64,000 nucleotides of DNA from Alphaproteobacteria bacterium (GTDB taxonomy: Bacteria; Pseudomonadota; Alphaproteobacteria; CAJXXZ01; 1604HC): the NCBI GenBank assembly GCA_023898705.1, contig CP060235.1, forward strand, positions 62,001 to 126,000. Reading direction: 5' to 3'. A program made the position numbers and the translations under genes. The stretch's first letter is position 1. Every line of letters starts with the position of its first letter. Below are positions 9,657 through 22,614 of this stretch, in pieces. The notes below the pieces were generated by a model. The model searched no databases. It saw nothing but the letters and a program-made list of their open reading frames with translations, and was not told where the DNA came from.

Positions 9657-12600
9657 TGTCTTCTTACATTCCTTTAGGGATAAGAAGTTGCTACTCATTA
9701 CTTGGTAGCACTATAAGGATCTCCGAACTAGTGAAGCAAACTCAATTCGAATCCATTGCAATAGTGGATGATCACAATTTATTCGGTGCAATGGATTATA
9801 ATATCTCATTAGTTGCTAGTGGTATCAAGCCAATCACTGGATGCAATTTAACACTTGAAAAAAAATTTAATATTCTTGTTTATTGTCAAAATGAAATGGG
9901 CTATCGAGCTTTATGTAAAATCATAACTGAGAGCTATAGAGAAGATGGTACTTATGTTCAATGGGAAGATTTTGCTGGATATGATGGTTTGTTGGCTATA
10001 GCAATTCCAGGCCAAACTTGCGCTTTAAATGAAATAGAGGATTGTGTCATAAAATTGAATAGATATTTCAATTCTAGATGGTACGTAGGAATCACAAAAC
10101 GCTATGAAGAAGAAAAGTATGCATGTTTTATGTCTAATCTAGGCAATGCGCCTGTTGTCGCTGTACCAGAAATCAGATGTGCCTCTAAAGAGCAAAACAA
10201 TGCTTACTATGCTTTAACGTGTATCAAGAATGGAACTTACTTTGAAGAAGTAGAAACTAAATTTGAGATTCCTACTGATCAAGAAATGTCTGAATTATAT
10301 AAGGATTGGACATCCCCATTAAGCAATACATTTCTGTTTGCTCAAAGATGTTCATTCGTACTGCGTCCAATAAAACCAGAATTACCATCTTTCTCGCAAG
10401 ATTTATCAGAATCTGAATATTTACGTAACCTAGCATATGCTGGATTGAAGGAAAAAATAGCAAATGTATCCCAAGAATATATTGATAGGCTTGAATTTGA
10501 ATTAAATGTAATTAACAGTATGGGATTCAACGGTTATTTTTTAATAGTTGCAGATTTTATAAATTGGGCAAAACAAAATGGAGTTTCTGTGGGACCAGGT
10601 CGAGGTTCTGGTGCGGGATCTTTAGTCGCTTATACGTTGCATATTACAGAAATTAATCCATTAGAATTCGGACTTGTTTTTGAAAGATTTCTAAATCCTG
10701 GAAGAGTAAGCATGCCTGATTTTGATATAGATTTTTGTCCCAGAGGACGAACCAAAGTAATTAATTATATTACAAATAAATATGGATATTATAGTGTAGC
10801 CCACATTATTACTTTTGGTTCCTTACAGTCTAAAGGTGTATTGCGGGATGTTGGAAGAATCTTACAAATTCCCTTTTCAATCATAGATAAACATTCTAAA
10901 GCAATTCCTGTAATACAAGGTCATAATTTAAGTTTGGAAAAATACATTGAAAATAATAAAGAAGTGGAATCAGATATAGCTAATAACGAAAAAGTGAAAC
11001 AATTTTTTGAGCTTAGCTTACAACTGGAGGGGTTATACAGACATGTTTCTATACACGCTGCAGGAATAGTAATAGGGAAAGGTGATTTGAGAAACTTTCT
11101 ACCTCTCTACAAGGAACATAACCTGTTGATCACTCAGTTTTCGTTAAATCATATAGAAAGTGCTGGATTGGTTAAATTTGATTTGTTAGGTCTAACAGCT
11201 CTAACGATTATAAGCGATACGGTTGAGTTAATTAAAAACAAAAATCCAGAATTCGATTTGCATAAAATAAGTCTCCTGGATGATAAGACTTTTGATTTGC
11301 TAAAACATGGAAATACAGTAGGAGTTTTCCAGTTTGAAAGTAAGGGCATGACGGAAGTATTAGTTGAATTAGTACCAAAAAATCTGGAAGATTTAATTGC
11401 TGTCATTTCATTGTATAGACCTGGACCAATGGAAAATATCCCTTCTTTCTTAAAACGAAAAAATGGTGAAGTTGAAATAGAGTATTTATTTCCTGAAATG
11501 GAAAAAACACTCCAATCTACTTATGGAATATTCGTTTATCAGGAACAAGTCTTAGAAGTTGCAAGATCATTAGCAGGATATTCTATGCAAGAAGCAGACT
11601 TATTACGAAGAGCCATGGGTAAGAAAAAACCTGAAGAAATGAAAAAACATCGAACTGAGTTTACAAAAAGATTAATGTCGAAAATGTCTACTACTAAAGA
11701 AAAAGCAATCGAACTATTTGATCAAATAGAAAGCTTCGCCAAATATGCATTCCCAAAAGCACATGCAGCGCCTTATGCACTAATTAGCTATCAGATGGCA
11801 TTCCTAAAAGCTAACTACCCTACCGAATTTATAATTTCATCTATGATACTTGAGCAACATAATACTGAAAAACTAACTGAATTTGTATATGAAGCCAAAA
11901 AATTAGATATACCTATTCTCCTTCCAGATATTAATTTATCCAAAAAAGATTTCACCATAGAAAATGGATCTATTAGATTTGGATTCAACGCAATTAAAAA
12001 TGTAAGTGTCAACTGCATACAGAATATTTTGGATAATCAGCCATTCAAAAATTTACAAGATTTCTTCAAAATTACAAAAGTTAGTAAAAAATCTGTTGAA
12101 AATCTAATTAAAGCTGGTGCATTTGATTCGTTGGAGCAAAACAGAGCTGTAGTATGGAATATGAAAGATGAAAACTTGGTAGTTCCATCATTATTTGATA
12201 ATAATTGTCATACAGAAAATTGGAGTTTGTCGCAACAATATCAGGCTGAATATGAGGCCTTAGGCATGTTTGTACGAAAACATCCACTATCTAACATACA
12301 AATTGAAAAATTAGAATTAGATTGGGTATCCACTAAAACAAATGAAAAAGAAAATATAAGCGGCATATGCCAATTAGAAAAGGTAATCGCGAAGAAAAGT
12401 GGTTCAGGTGATAATTACTTCATTTGTATAGCTTCGGACCCGATGGGCACATTTAGATTTATTAATTCTTCTGTGAAAAATTTAACTCATTTAATTACTA
12501 AACCAATACATATAGAGGGGCATAACAATGGCAAATTTCTCGTAATCAATAAGATAGTTGAATTAAGTGCTTTTCTACAAAATATCCAAACCCTACATAT

Positions 12601-12784
12601 ATACATTAATAATAAATCGGAGTTGGTCAATTTGAAAAACATATTAAAAGATCATATCGCATCTGAAGGTACAAAGCTTATGCTACATCCAATCGATGAA
12701 GCCCCAATAGTTGTAGGACACGCACTTGTAACTGAAGAACTATTAAGTAAGATGAACAATATAAATTATAAATCCTCTAGATAG
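9656..12784 (+). CDS. dnaE: DNA polymerase III alpha subunit (DnaE)
   Basis: Replicative polymerase catalytic subunit, 1042 residues, shorter than the usual 1150-1180. The family-C polymerase core carries GPGRGSGAGSLVAY followed by MPDFDIDF (catalytic aspartates near residues 353-357) and later YRPGPMENIPSFLKRK. C-terminal helix-hairpin-helix and OB-fold regions are recognisable (GDNYFICIASDP). The N-terminal PHP domain is degenerate: where the family has a His-Ser pair near SDYSLLDG, this protein reads GIRSCYSLLGST, so a metal-binding histidine is missing. It is translationally coupled to lolD. Confidence 0.95.
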   Translation: MSSYIPLGIRSCYSLLGSTIRISELVKQTQFESIAIVDDHNLFGAMDYNISLVASGIKPITGCNLTLEKKFNILVYCQNEMGYRALCKIITESYREDGTYVQWEDFAGYDGLLAIAIPGQTCALNEIEDCVIKLNRYFNSRWYVGITKRYEEEKYACFMSNLGNAPVVAVPEIRCASKEQNNAYYALTCIKNGTYFEEVETKFEIPTDQEMSELYKDWTSPLSNTFLFAQRCSFVLRPIKPELPSFSQDLSESEYLRNLAYAGLKEKIANVSQEYIDRLEFELNVINSMGFNGYFLIVADFINWAKQNGVSVGPGRGSGAGSLVAYTLHITEINPLEFGLVFERFLNPGRVSMPDFDIDFCPRGRTKVINYITNKYGYYSVAHIITFGSLQSKGVLRDVGRILQIPFSIIDKHSKAIPVIQGHNLSLEKYIENNKEVESDIANNEKVKQFFELSLQLEGLYRHVSIHAAGIVIGKGDLRNFLPLYKEHNLLITQFSLNHIESAGLVKFDLLGLTALTIISDTVELIKNKNPEFDLHKISLLDDKTFDLLKHGNTVGVFQFESKGMTEVLVELVPKNLEDLIAVISLYRPGPMENIPSFLKRKNGEVEIEYLFPEMEKTLQSTYGIFVYQEQVLEVARSLAGYSMQEADLLRRAMGKKKPEEMKKHRTEFTKRLMSKMSTTKEKAIELFDQIESFAKYAFPKAHAAPYALISYQMAFLKANYPTEFIISSMILEQHNTEKLTEFVYEAKKLDIPILLPDINLSKKDFTIENGSIRFGFNAIKNVSVNCIQNILDNQPFKNLQDFFKITKVSKKSVENLIKAGAFDSLEQNRAVVWNMKDENLVVPSLFDNNCHTENWSLSQQYQAEYEALGMFVRKHPLSNIQIEKLELDWVSTKTNEKENISGICQLEKVIAKKSGSGDNYFICIASDPMGTFRFINSSVKNLTHLITKPIHIEGHNNGKFLVINKIVELSAFLQNIQTLHIYINNKSELVNLKNILKDHIASEGTKLMLHPIDEAPIVVGHALVTEELLSKMNNINYKSSR

Positions 12785-13036
12785 ATTAACTAAGATTTAG
12801 GTAGGAAACTTACAACAGCATCAGATCCGTCCATCGAATTGCTTCAAGAAACTATCCTACCTCCATCATTAGTTGGGTTTATTACTACCAATACTACTTG
12901 CAAAAAAAACTCTAAAACCGTCTAACAATAGAGAACTAACATAAAAACACTGCTTCCACTACCATTTGAAGTTGTCGTAAACCTCAAATAATTAGATGAC
13001 AAACCTAGCCTCTACAAAAACCGACCTGACGATACA
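12785..13036. other. Gap between dnaE and the minus-strand ankyrin gene
   Basis: About 250 AT-rich bases between convergent genes. The only structure seen is a weak 8-base inverted repeat (799-806 and 855-862 after 12000). There is no RNA gene or credible ORF. Confidence 0.5.
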
Positions 13037-13885
13037 CTACTTTGTCTTATGCTTTGAGATTGCTTCACTTATCAATGTAATAATTTCTTCATATCTACCT
13101 TTGTTAAGCTTATTTTTCTTATATCCAGCCCCATCTCTAGCATAGTCCAACGCTGATTTTGGCTTATCCCAAAGTCGCTTTGGGTCTTTAGGAGTCTTCA
13201 AGTTAACTCCAGCTCCCTTATATGGATTAAGCAACACTTTTACAATCTCTACATTCCCTGCTTGTGCAGCATACATCAACGCTGTCTTTCCATATTTATT
13301 CTGTATCTTACGATCAGTTCCAACCTCAAGCAATGATTTAACAACTGCAACTCCAGCACCTGCCGCACCACCATATGGGTGAGATGTATCACACCACGAA
13401 TCAACATTATATTCTGCTGCTCTCATTAACGCTGTGGTACCATTATCATTACACAAATTAACGTAGCGTTTAGCTTCAGCTTTATCTTTAGATCCACCAA
13501 TCAGAGCTAATGCAGTTTCAGCACATCCATTAGACGTGGCCAGAATTAAAGGTGTGTTCCTAGACTCATCTCTACAATTAATCTTAGCCCCTGCACCAAT
13601 TAGCTCCTTTACAACGTTTGAACATTCATGCTTATCTGAAAATTCGAGAAGCAATCCATCATACTCACCGTTATTGATAGCCATCCCAGCAACTATGTTC
13701 CTCACAGTGTCTACATCTGCATAATTTTGATGTAGTGCTGATACCAACGCCACACATTCATCTTCATCCCCAACATCAGATACGCTCTGCTCTAAACTCT
13801 CTTGGCTGCCAGTGTCTCTGAGACTATCCTCAAGCATACAGTTCAAATTTCCTGCTAAGATCAAACTTAGTATAATTACTTTCAT
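13037..13885 (-). CDS. Secreted ankyrin-repeat protein (leader family)
   Basis: A 282-residue protein starting MKVIILSLILAGNLNC. This is a signal-peptide-like leader with the GNL-x-C/G motif shared by the ankyrin family in this window. An acidic spacer (about 18-55) is followed by roughly five ankyrin repeats (NTPLILATSNGCAETALAL; KTALMYAAQAGNVEIVKVLL) and a lysine-rich C-terminus. Ankyrin arrays bind proteins, and in intracellular bacteria are often host-directed; that role is inferred. Unlike most paralogues here it has a clear Shine-Dalgarno, AGGAGG nine bases before the ATG. A decayed tandem copy lies upstream at 14392-14864. Confidence 0.85.
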   Translation of the reverse strand: MKVIILSLILAGNLNCMLEDSLRDTGSQESLEQSVSDVGDEDECVALVSALHQNYADVDTVRNIVAGMAINNGEYDGLLLEFSDKHECSNVVKELIGAGAKINCRDESRNTPLILATSNGCAETALALIGGSKDKAEAKRYVNLCNDNGTTALMRAAEYNVDSWCDTSHPYGGAAGAGVAVVKSLLEVGTDRKIQNKYGKTALMYAAQAGNVEIVKVLLNPYKGAGVNLKTPKDPKRLWDKPKSALDYARDGAGYKKNKLNKGRYEEIITLISEAISKHKTK

Positions 13886-14391
13886 AGTTTCTATCCTCCT
13901 GCGACTTGTAATACCACCTTAAATCAAATATTACAATACTACAACAACAAATGCTAAATGACATCCTGCCGCGCTTAATCGACGACAAACCCAAATTCCT
14001 TCCAAATAAAAATAATTTAAAATAAGCTATATTATTTCAATCCATTATATGTTTTTACTTAGAAATTATCTGAACTCAACTCATTAAATTATAATTTCAT
14101 TTACTATATCAACACTCAACTTCGAAAAACAAAGTATAAGATAAAATTTCATTTTCATTAAGTTAAAAAACTGAACAATATAACTCCATCTAGTACATGC
14201 TTAAAAAAATCAACAGAATCTTATCCTGATGATGAAACATTAAGCATCAAATTGACCTAACCCAAACAAAAAGTTTGTCATCCAACGTGAGTCGCATTTC
14301 CTTCCATTTGATATGATACATTGGTTTATAAGATTTAATTGTAACTAAAAAAAATAGCTACAGCTTATTCTGTCAGAACCTAATTAAATAA
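13886..14391. other. AT-rich gap between an ankyrin gene and its decayed copy
   Basis: About 500 bases with no open frame, RNA gene or clear promoter beyond the Shine-Dalgarno of the 13885 gene. It is probably the decayed 3' part of the tandem copy plus spacer, but too diverged for me to align. Confidence 0.4.
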
Positions 14392-14864
14392 AAATTATGT
14401 TCTGCTGCCCACGTTAATGCCGTAATTCCACTATCATTATGTAAATTAACGTAGCATTTAGTTTCAGCTTTATCCGTTACCTCCCACTAATCAGAGCTAA
14501 CGCAGTTTCAGCACAGCCATTACAGAATTAAAGGTATGTTTTCATTTACCGTCCCTACAATTGATATCGGCTCCAGCACACCAGTTCCTTTACAACATTT
14601 GAATATTCATGCACTCCCGAGAAGTCAAGAAGTATCTCATCGTACCTCGCAGTCTTCAGGTCCATATAAGAAATGATGTATCTTATGGAACCCATCATCC
14701 TCATAATTGCAGATCAGTTCTGATATCAGGGATACGCCTCCATCCCCTCCGCACTACCATATACACTCTGCTCCGAACTAACCGGCTGCTTACTTCACTG
14801 AGATTATCGTGACTCATACAGTTTAAACTGTCCGCCAAAATCAAATTTAGTAAACTACTTTCAT
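14392..14864 (-). pseudogene. Decayed tandem copy of the 13037-13885 ankyrin gene
   Basis: The stretch aligns along its length with the first half of the neighbouring ankyrin gene, including TCAGAGCTAA and TTAACGTAGC blocks and the Shine-Dalgarno region TATCCTCCTGCG at its 5' end. The ATG at 14864 survives, but a one-base deletion in the leader gives a stop at codon 6 (MKVVY then stop). Several further indels follow. No product is expected. Confidence 0.8.
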
Positions 14865-15040
14865 AATACCTATCCTCCTGCGCATTTGTATAACACATTA
14901 GATGCTAAGTTATAAAAAAAACCAAGCCGAAATAAAAATCAACAAAAAATATGGACTAAATAGCTAAAAAACATAAAACAAAACACCTATTAAACAAATA
15001 CCTAGAAAAACGAAAAAAAATAACAAAAACATATAAAAAA

Positions 15041-15055
15041 GATATAAACCTTAAA
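15041..15055 (-). other. 3' arm of the pre-23S processing stem
   Basis: The 15 bases GATATAAACCTTAAA are the exact reverse complement of 17891-17905 on the other side of 23S. The two arms would pair in the precursor and bring the 23S ends together, as RNase III substrates do. Confidence 0.65.
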
Positions 15056-15081
15056 CCCATGTATACATAACAAACATTGCG

Positions 15082-17843
<2,762 letters not shown>

Positions 17844-17890
17844 TACTCAATGAATGTTATATATTTTGTATTTAACAAACATTAGTGAAT

Positions 17891-17905
17891 TTTAAGGTTT
17901 ATATC
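17891..17905 (-). other. 5' arm of the pre-23S processing stem
   Basis: TTTAAGGTTTATATC, a perfect 15-base complement to 15041-15055, sits between tRNA-Ala and the 23S 5' end. Confidence 0.65.
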
Positions 17906-17925
17906 TACATTTAAAATGGACAAAG

Positions 17926-17998
17926 TGGAGATGGTCGGCATCGAACCGACTACCTCATGCGTGCAAAGCATGCGCTCTCCCAATTGAGCTACACCCCC
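17926..17998 (-). tRNA. tRNA-Ala (anticodon TGC)
   Basis: A 73-base cloverleaf beginning GGGGGTGTAGCTCA. The anticodon loop reads TTTGCAC, the T-loop is GGTTCGATGCC and the discriminator is A. The acceptor stem pairs across all seven positions with two G-U pairs. CCA is not encoded; the base run after the discriminator is CTTTG. It lies in the 16S-23S spacer, the standard alphaproteobacterial place. Confidence 0.96.
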
Positions 17999-18003
17999 AT
18001 ACC

Positions 18004-18077
18004 TGGGCCGAAGAGGACTCGAACCTCCGACCTCACGCTTATCAAGCGCGCGCTCTAACCAACTGAGCTACCAGCCC
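18004..18077 (-). tRNA. tRNA-Ile (anticodon GAT)
   Basis: A 74-base cloverleaf beginning GGGCTGGTAGCTCAG with anticodon loop CTTGATAAG and T-arm GGAGGTTCGAGTCC. Discriminator A, CCA not encoded. It is only five bases from tRNA-Ala, giving the Ile-Ala spacer pair. Confidence 0.96.
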
Positions 18078-18081
18078 ATAC

Positions 18082-18109
18082 TTTTTGAAGGATAACACGC
18101 TAGCTGTTA
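18082..18109 (-). other. 3' arm of the pre-16S processing stem
   Basis: This 28-base stretch pairs at 26 of 28 positions with 19692-19719 upstream of 16S. It should form the long stem that RNase III cuts to release pre-16S. Confidence 0.75.
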
Positions 18110-18138
18110 ATATAAATATCAAGGAATAAATTCCCTAG

Positions 18139-19660
<1,522 letters not shown>

Positions 19661-19691
19661 AAACAGAGTACCAAGTAAAACTTGGTTTCCT

Positions 19692-19719
19692 TAACAGCTA
19701 GCTTGCTATCCTTCAAAAA
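19692..19719 (-). other. 5' arm of the pre-16S processing stem
   Basis: Upstream of the 16S 5' end; complementary to 18082-18109 with two mismatches in 28. A separate small hairpin (CCAAG-TAAAA-CTTGG) lies between this arm and 16S. Confidence 0.75.
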
Positions 19720-19729
19720 ACACTTGTAA

Positions 19730-19786
19730 AATAGACTTTTATTTGTCCAACAGGTCAATCTTCTCTCAATATGCATTTTATGTCAA
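19730..19786 (-). promoter_or_regulatory. Candidate rRNA operon promoter region
   Basis: On the minus strand TTGACA (19781-19786) and TTGACC (19753-19758) lie upstream of 16S. TTGACC has a TCTATT at 17-base spacing (19730-19735). Two -35-like hexamers suggest tandem promoters, but the -10 matches are poor. Confidence 0.4.
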
Positions 19787-19875
19787 TACGATATTCAACA
19801 AATTTATAAAAATAAAACAAAAGAAAAACGAGAATATCAAATAACCTGATAATTCCAATCATTTGGACAAATATT

Positions 19876-19905
19876 TTGACGGGATCACACCATCATTTAT
19901 AGATT
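19876..19905 (+). promoter_or_regulatory. Promoter of rpsU
   Basis: TTGACG (19876-19881), an 18-base spacer and TAGATT (19900-19905), about 75 bases before the rpsU ATG. It leaves room for a leader carrying the strong Shine-Dalgarno. Confidence 0.5.
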
Positions 19906-19979
19906 ATCCTAAACATGTTTGTTATTAAAAATAAAACATGTTAATATCCGAAGGTAGTTTTTTAAGGGGGTGATCATAT

Positions 19980-20198
19980 ATGAATATAAAAGTGTCTGTA
20001 GCACATGGAGATACCGCAAAAGGTTTAAAAGATCTTAGGAAAGGGTTACAAAAGTCTGGCATTTCTTCTGAGATCAGAAAAAGAAGACATTATGAGAAAC
20101 CATCTATAATTAAGGCCAGGAAGCGCAAGGAACAAAAACGACAAATCGGCAGACCTTCTTCCAATGTATTTGGTTCTAAGATTAAGTATAATCAGTAA
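19980..20198 (+). CDS. rpsU: Small ribosomal subunit protein bS21
   Basis: A 72-residue basic protein with the S21 core SSEIRKRRHYEKPSIIKARK (residues 29-48), the conserved R-R-x-x-Y-E-K-P segment. bS21 sits near the 3' end of 16S and helps mRNA recruitment. The start is fixed by an unusually long Shine-Dalgarno, AAGGGGGTGATC, which can pair with 12 bases of the 16S tail (one G-U pair) and ends four bases before the ATG. It diverges from the rRNA operon. The region to the next gene contains a 16-base palindrome. Confidence 0.93.
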   Translation: MNIKVSVAHGDTAKGLKDLRKGLQKSGISSEIRKRRHYEKPSIIKARKRKEQKRQIGRPSSNVFGSKIKYNQ

Positions 20199-20319
20199 GC
20201 AGGTGGACTAAGAACTGTCTCAAACAAAGTGTGTTTAATATTTTGACCAACCGTGGGTCGTGTGATTTTGAGTAGTCATGTGTACTTATGGGTGGTGGCA
20301 TTGCTGATTGAGTACCGTG

Positions 20320-20335
20320 CTTGTAGTACTACAAG
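20320..20335. promoter_or_regulatory. Perfect 16-base palindrome
   Basis: CTTGTAGTACTACAAG lies between rpsU and the ankyrin gene starting at 20375, 39 bases upstream of that start. It has no U-run after it, so an operator-like site is more plausible than a terminator. Function unknown. Confidence 0.4.
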
Positions 20336-20374
20336 TAGATGTGCATAATTGATTAAATGTGTTAATGTGTACGC

Positions 20375-21352
20375 ATGAGTAAAGTAATACGGGTAGTATT
20401 TAGTTTAGTATCAATGGGTAATTTGCAATGTGTAACGCAAGGTAGTACTCCATTAATGATTGCAGCAGAAAATGGACATGTACAAGTTGTTCGGATGTTG
20501 ATTGATAACGGCGCAAATGTTGATCAGCAAGACGAATTTGGCGAAACGGCACTTATGTTTGCATCAAAAAGTGGACATGTAAATGTTGGAAAAATATTAA
20601 TTGATCAAGGGGCTTTAGTTGATTCTCAAGATAGTGATGGCATGACGGCACTTATGTGTGCATCTAAAAATGGACATATAAATATTGTAAAAACATTAAT
20701 TGAGGGGAGTGCAGATCTTAATTTGAAAGATAATGAGTACTTTACCGGTCTAATTTTTGCATCAAAAAGTGGACATGTAAATGTTGTCAGAACATTAATT
20801 GATAACGGTGCAAATGTTGATGAGCAAGACGAAGTTGGCAAAACAGCACTAATATGGACATCAATCTATGGACATTTAGATGTTGTAGAAACATTGATCA
20901 ATAATGGTACAGATGTAAATTTGCAAGACTATGATGGCGGAACGGCATTGTCTGGTGCGTCAAGCCATGGACATTTAGATGTTGTTAGAACATTAATTGA
21001 TAAGGGGGCTACTCTTGATTTGCAAGACTGTCGGGACAAAACGGCACTTATGTGGGCATCAGACAGAGGACACATATATGTTGTAAAAACACTAATCGAT
21101 AACGGTGCAGATGTAAATTTGCAAGCTGAATTGGGTTATACAGCTCTGATGTATGCGTCACAATATGGACATTTAGACGTCGTAAAATGTCTAGTCGAAA
21201 AGGGAGCTAAGATTGAATTAATGAATGAGGATTGTGAAACAGCTCTGACATTAGCGTCAGACAATGCCCATACAGACATCATAGAATATTTAATGCAAAA
21301 TGGCACGCTCAATATTGATCAAGATAGTATTCATAAGTCGAATCAAGTTTAA
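20375..21352 (+). CDS. Secreted ankyrin-repeat protein (leader family)
   Basis: A 325-residue protein. The leader MSKVIRVVFSLVSMGNLQC has the family GNL-x-C motif and is followed almost at once by about nine canonical 33-residue ankyrin repeats (TPLMIAAENGHVQVVRMLID; TALMYASQYGHLDVVKCLVE). The repeats are close to the consensus, suggesting an intact fold. There is no other domain and a short polar tail. No clear Shine-Dalgarno is seen. Next to it is a broken ankyrin fragment on the same strand. Confidence 0.85.
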   Translation: MSKVIRVVFSLVSMGNLQCVTQGSTPLMIAAENGHVQVVRMLIDNGANVDQQDEFGETALMFASKSGHVNVGKILIDQGALVDSQDSDGMTALMCASKNGHINIVKTLIEGSADLNLKDNEYFTGLIFASKSGHVNVVRTLIDNGANVDEQDEVGKTALIWTSIYGHLDVVETLINNGTDVNLQDYDGGTALSGASSHGHLDVVRTLIDKGATLDLQDCRDKTALMWASDRGHIYVVKTLIDNGADVNLQAELGYTALMYASQYGHLDVVKCLVEKGAKIELMNEDCETALTLASDNAHTDIIEYLMQNGTLNIDQDSIHKSNQV

Positions 21353-21402
21353 CCAACATACGTGTTAGTGACTAAATTTTTTTGTGGTGCTAATATTTCA
21401 GC

Positions 21403-21827
21403 ATGAGTAACGTAAAAATGATTGGCTCTAATGTTAATGCTGGTGCTCTAGGTTTTTCAATATTCTCTAATAATATAAATGCTTCAAAAATACTGGTTGC
21501 TGCTGGACTAATGTTAAATTTGTCATATACCCATCATGGTAGCATCAGAAATTGGTTACTTAGAAGGAATACTAATTTCTACTTAAAAATGGCGCAGATA
21601 TTAATTTGCAAGATCAAAATGGCAATACGGCACTAATGTATGCAGTAAAAGGTCAACATTTAATGCGTATGTCAAACACTACACATTTAGATATGATAAC
21701 AGTACTACTTAAAGCAGGAGCAGACTTGAATCTCAAAAACGCGGGTGGTAAAACAGCTCTTATGCTAGCCACAGAGAACCAAAAAGCTAATGTTATAAAT
21801 CTGATACATCAACACTCAGAAGAATGA
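21403..21827 (+). pseudogene. Frameshifted ankyrin-repeat gene fragment
   Basis: The first frame (from 21403, MSNVKMIGSNVN) has weak repeat character. From about 21578 the ankyrin frame is a different one: LLKNGADINLQDQNGNTALM running to DLNLKNAGGKTALMLATENQ and a stop at 21827. A frameshift near 21570-21580 separates them. There is no family leader, so it is a 5'-truncated or rearranged relic. The 3' part alone (ATG-like start at 21606) could encode about 73 residues. Confidence 0.65.
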
Positions 21828-21832
21828 AACTG

Positions 21833-21933
21833 TCATTCCGTAACCCAATTTTAAATTAGGCTGTCCGACAATGATTATCCAAACGATTCAAATTTTAAAT
21901 TCCTTATACAAAGTGAAAATTGGGTTGCTGAAT
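21833..21933. terminator. Long inverted repeat between convergent genes
   Basis: Arms 21833-21851 and 21915-21933 match at 16 of 19 positions, with 11 contiguous pairs (AACCCAATTTT/AAAATTGGGTT), and a T-run follows. It lies between the ankyrin relic (+) and radC (-), so a bidirectional terminator is the simplest reading. The 63-base loop is long for that; a small inverted-repeat element is the alternative. Confidence 0.4.
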
Positions 21934-21939
21934 GATTTT

Positions 21940-22614
21940 TTATATTATGTTATGTTCTTTCATTGAAAAAAAACCTTTTGTACTGACAATAATATGATCA
22001 TGTAAAGCAATATTCATCATGTTAGCAATATCTCTAATTTGATAAGTAATTGAAATATCAGCTTGCGAAGGCATTGAATTACCACTTGGATGGTTGTGTA
22101 TTAGTATTATTGCAGAGGCTCCCAAATCCAAAGACCGCTGTATTACTTCGCGTGGATAAATAACGGCTTGATCTATGGTGCCTGTTTGTTGCACTTCATC
22201 TTTGATTAAAACGTTCTTCTTATTTAAAAACAAGATACGGAATTGCTCTTTGGATAAATAAGCCATCCTTGATCTGCAGTATGCTATAACTTTTTCACCA
22301 CTATTCAGTAGTGGTTTATCTAACAAATCTTCTTGTAATAATCTACATAATGATTCGTGTATCAATTTCAAAACTGTAATGGATGTTGTTCCTATTCCCT
22401 TTATCTTTGCTAATTCACCAGCTTCTGCACCAATTACAGCTCCAAATCTCTTGAAATGTGATAATAAACCCTTAGCCAATGGTTTTACATCTTTCCTTGG
22501 CTGAGCTAATTGTAGTATTAATTCTATCAATTCATAGTCAGAGAATTTCGAATGATCAGATTCCAAAAACCTTTCTCTTAGCCGTTTCCTATGTCCTATT
22601 CTATGATCCATCAC
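21940..22614 (-). CDS. radC: RadC family protein
   Basis: 224 residues with an N-terminal helix-hairpin-helix-like region (FSDYELIELIL, LAKIKGIGTTS) and a C-terminal JAB/MPN-like metallo domain with HNHPSGNSMPSQAD (about residues 170-185), the RadC metal motif. It is probably a zinc-dependent hydrolase. The old DNA-repair role is not well supported, so its function is uncertain. The start overlaps the map stop by four bases (ATGA), so it is coupled to map. Confidence 0.93.
   Translation of the reverse strand: MMDHRIGHRKRLRERFLESDHSKFSDYELIELILQLAQPRKDVKPLAKGLLSHFKRFGAVIGAEAGELAKIKGIGTTSITVLKLIHESLCRLLQEDLLDKPLLNSGEKVIAYCRSRMAYLSKEQFRILFLNKKNVLIKDEVQQTGTIDQAVIYPREVIQRSLDLGASAIILIHNHPSGNSMPSQADISITYQIRDIANMMNIALHDHIIVSTKGFFSMKEHNII

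Noticed and set aside
12799..12862. Inverted repeat AGGTAGGA/TCCTACCT after dnaE as a terminator
   Set aside because: Arms of only eight bases with a 48-base loop and no T-run; likely by chance.
13037..13885. The C in GNLNC of the ankyrin leaders as a lipobox
   Set aside because: A lipobox needs a small residue before the Cys and Leu at -3. Here the order is N-L-x-C, and many paralogues have Gly instead of Cys.
21606..21827. A separate small ankyrin gene starting at 21606
   Set aside because: Repeat homology begins upstream of that ATG in the same frame (from about 21578) and there is no leader, so it is the 3' part of a frameshifted gene.
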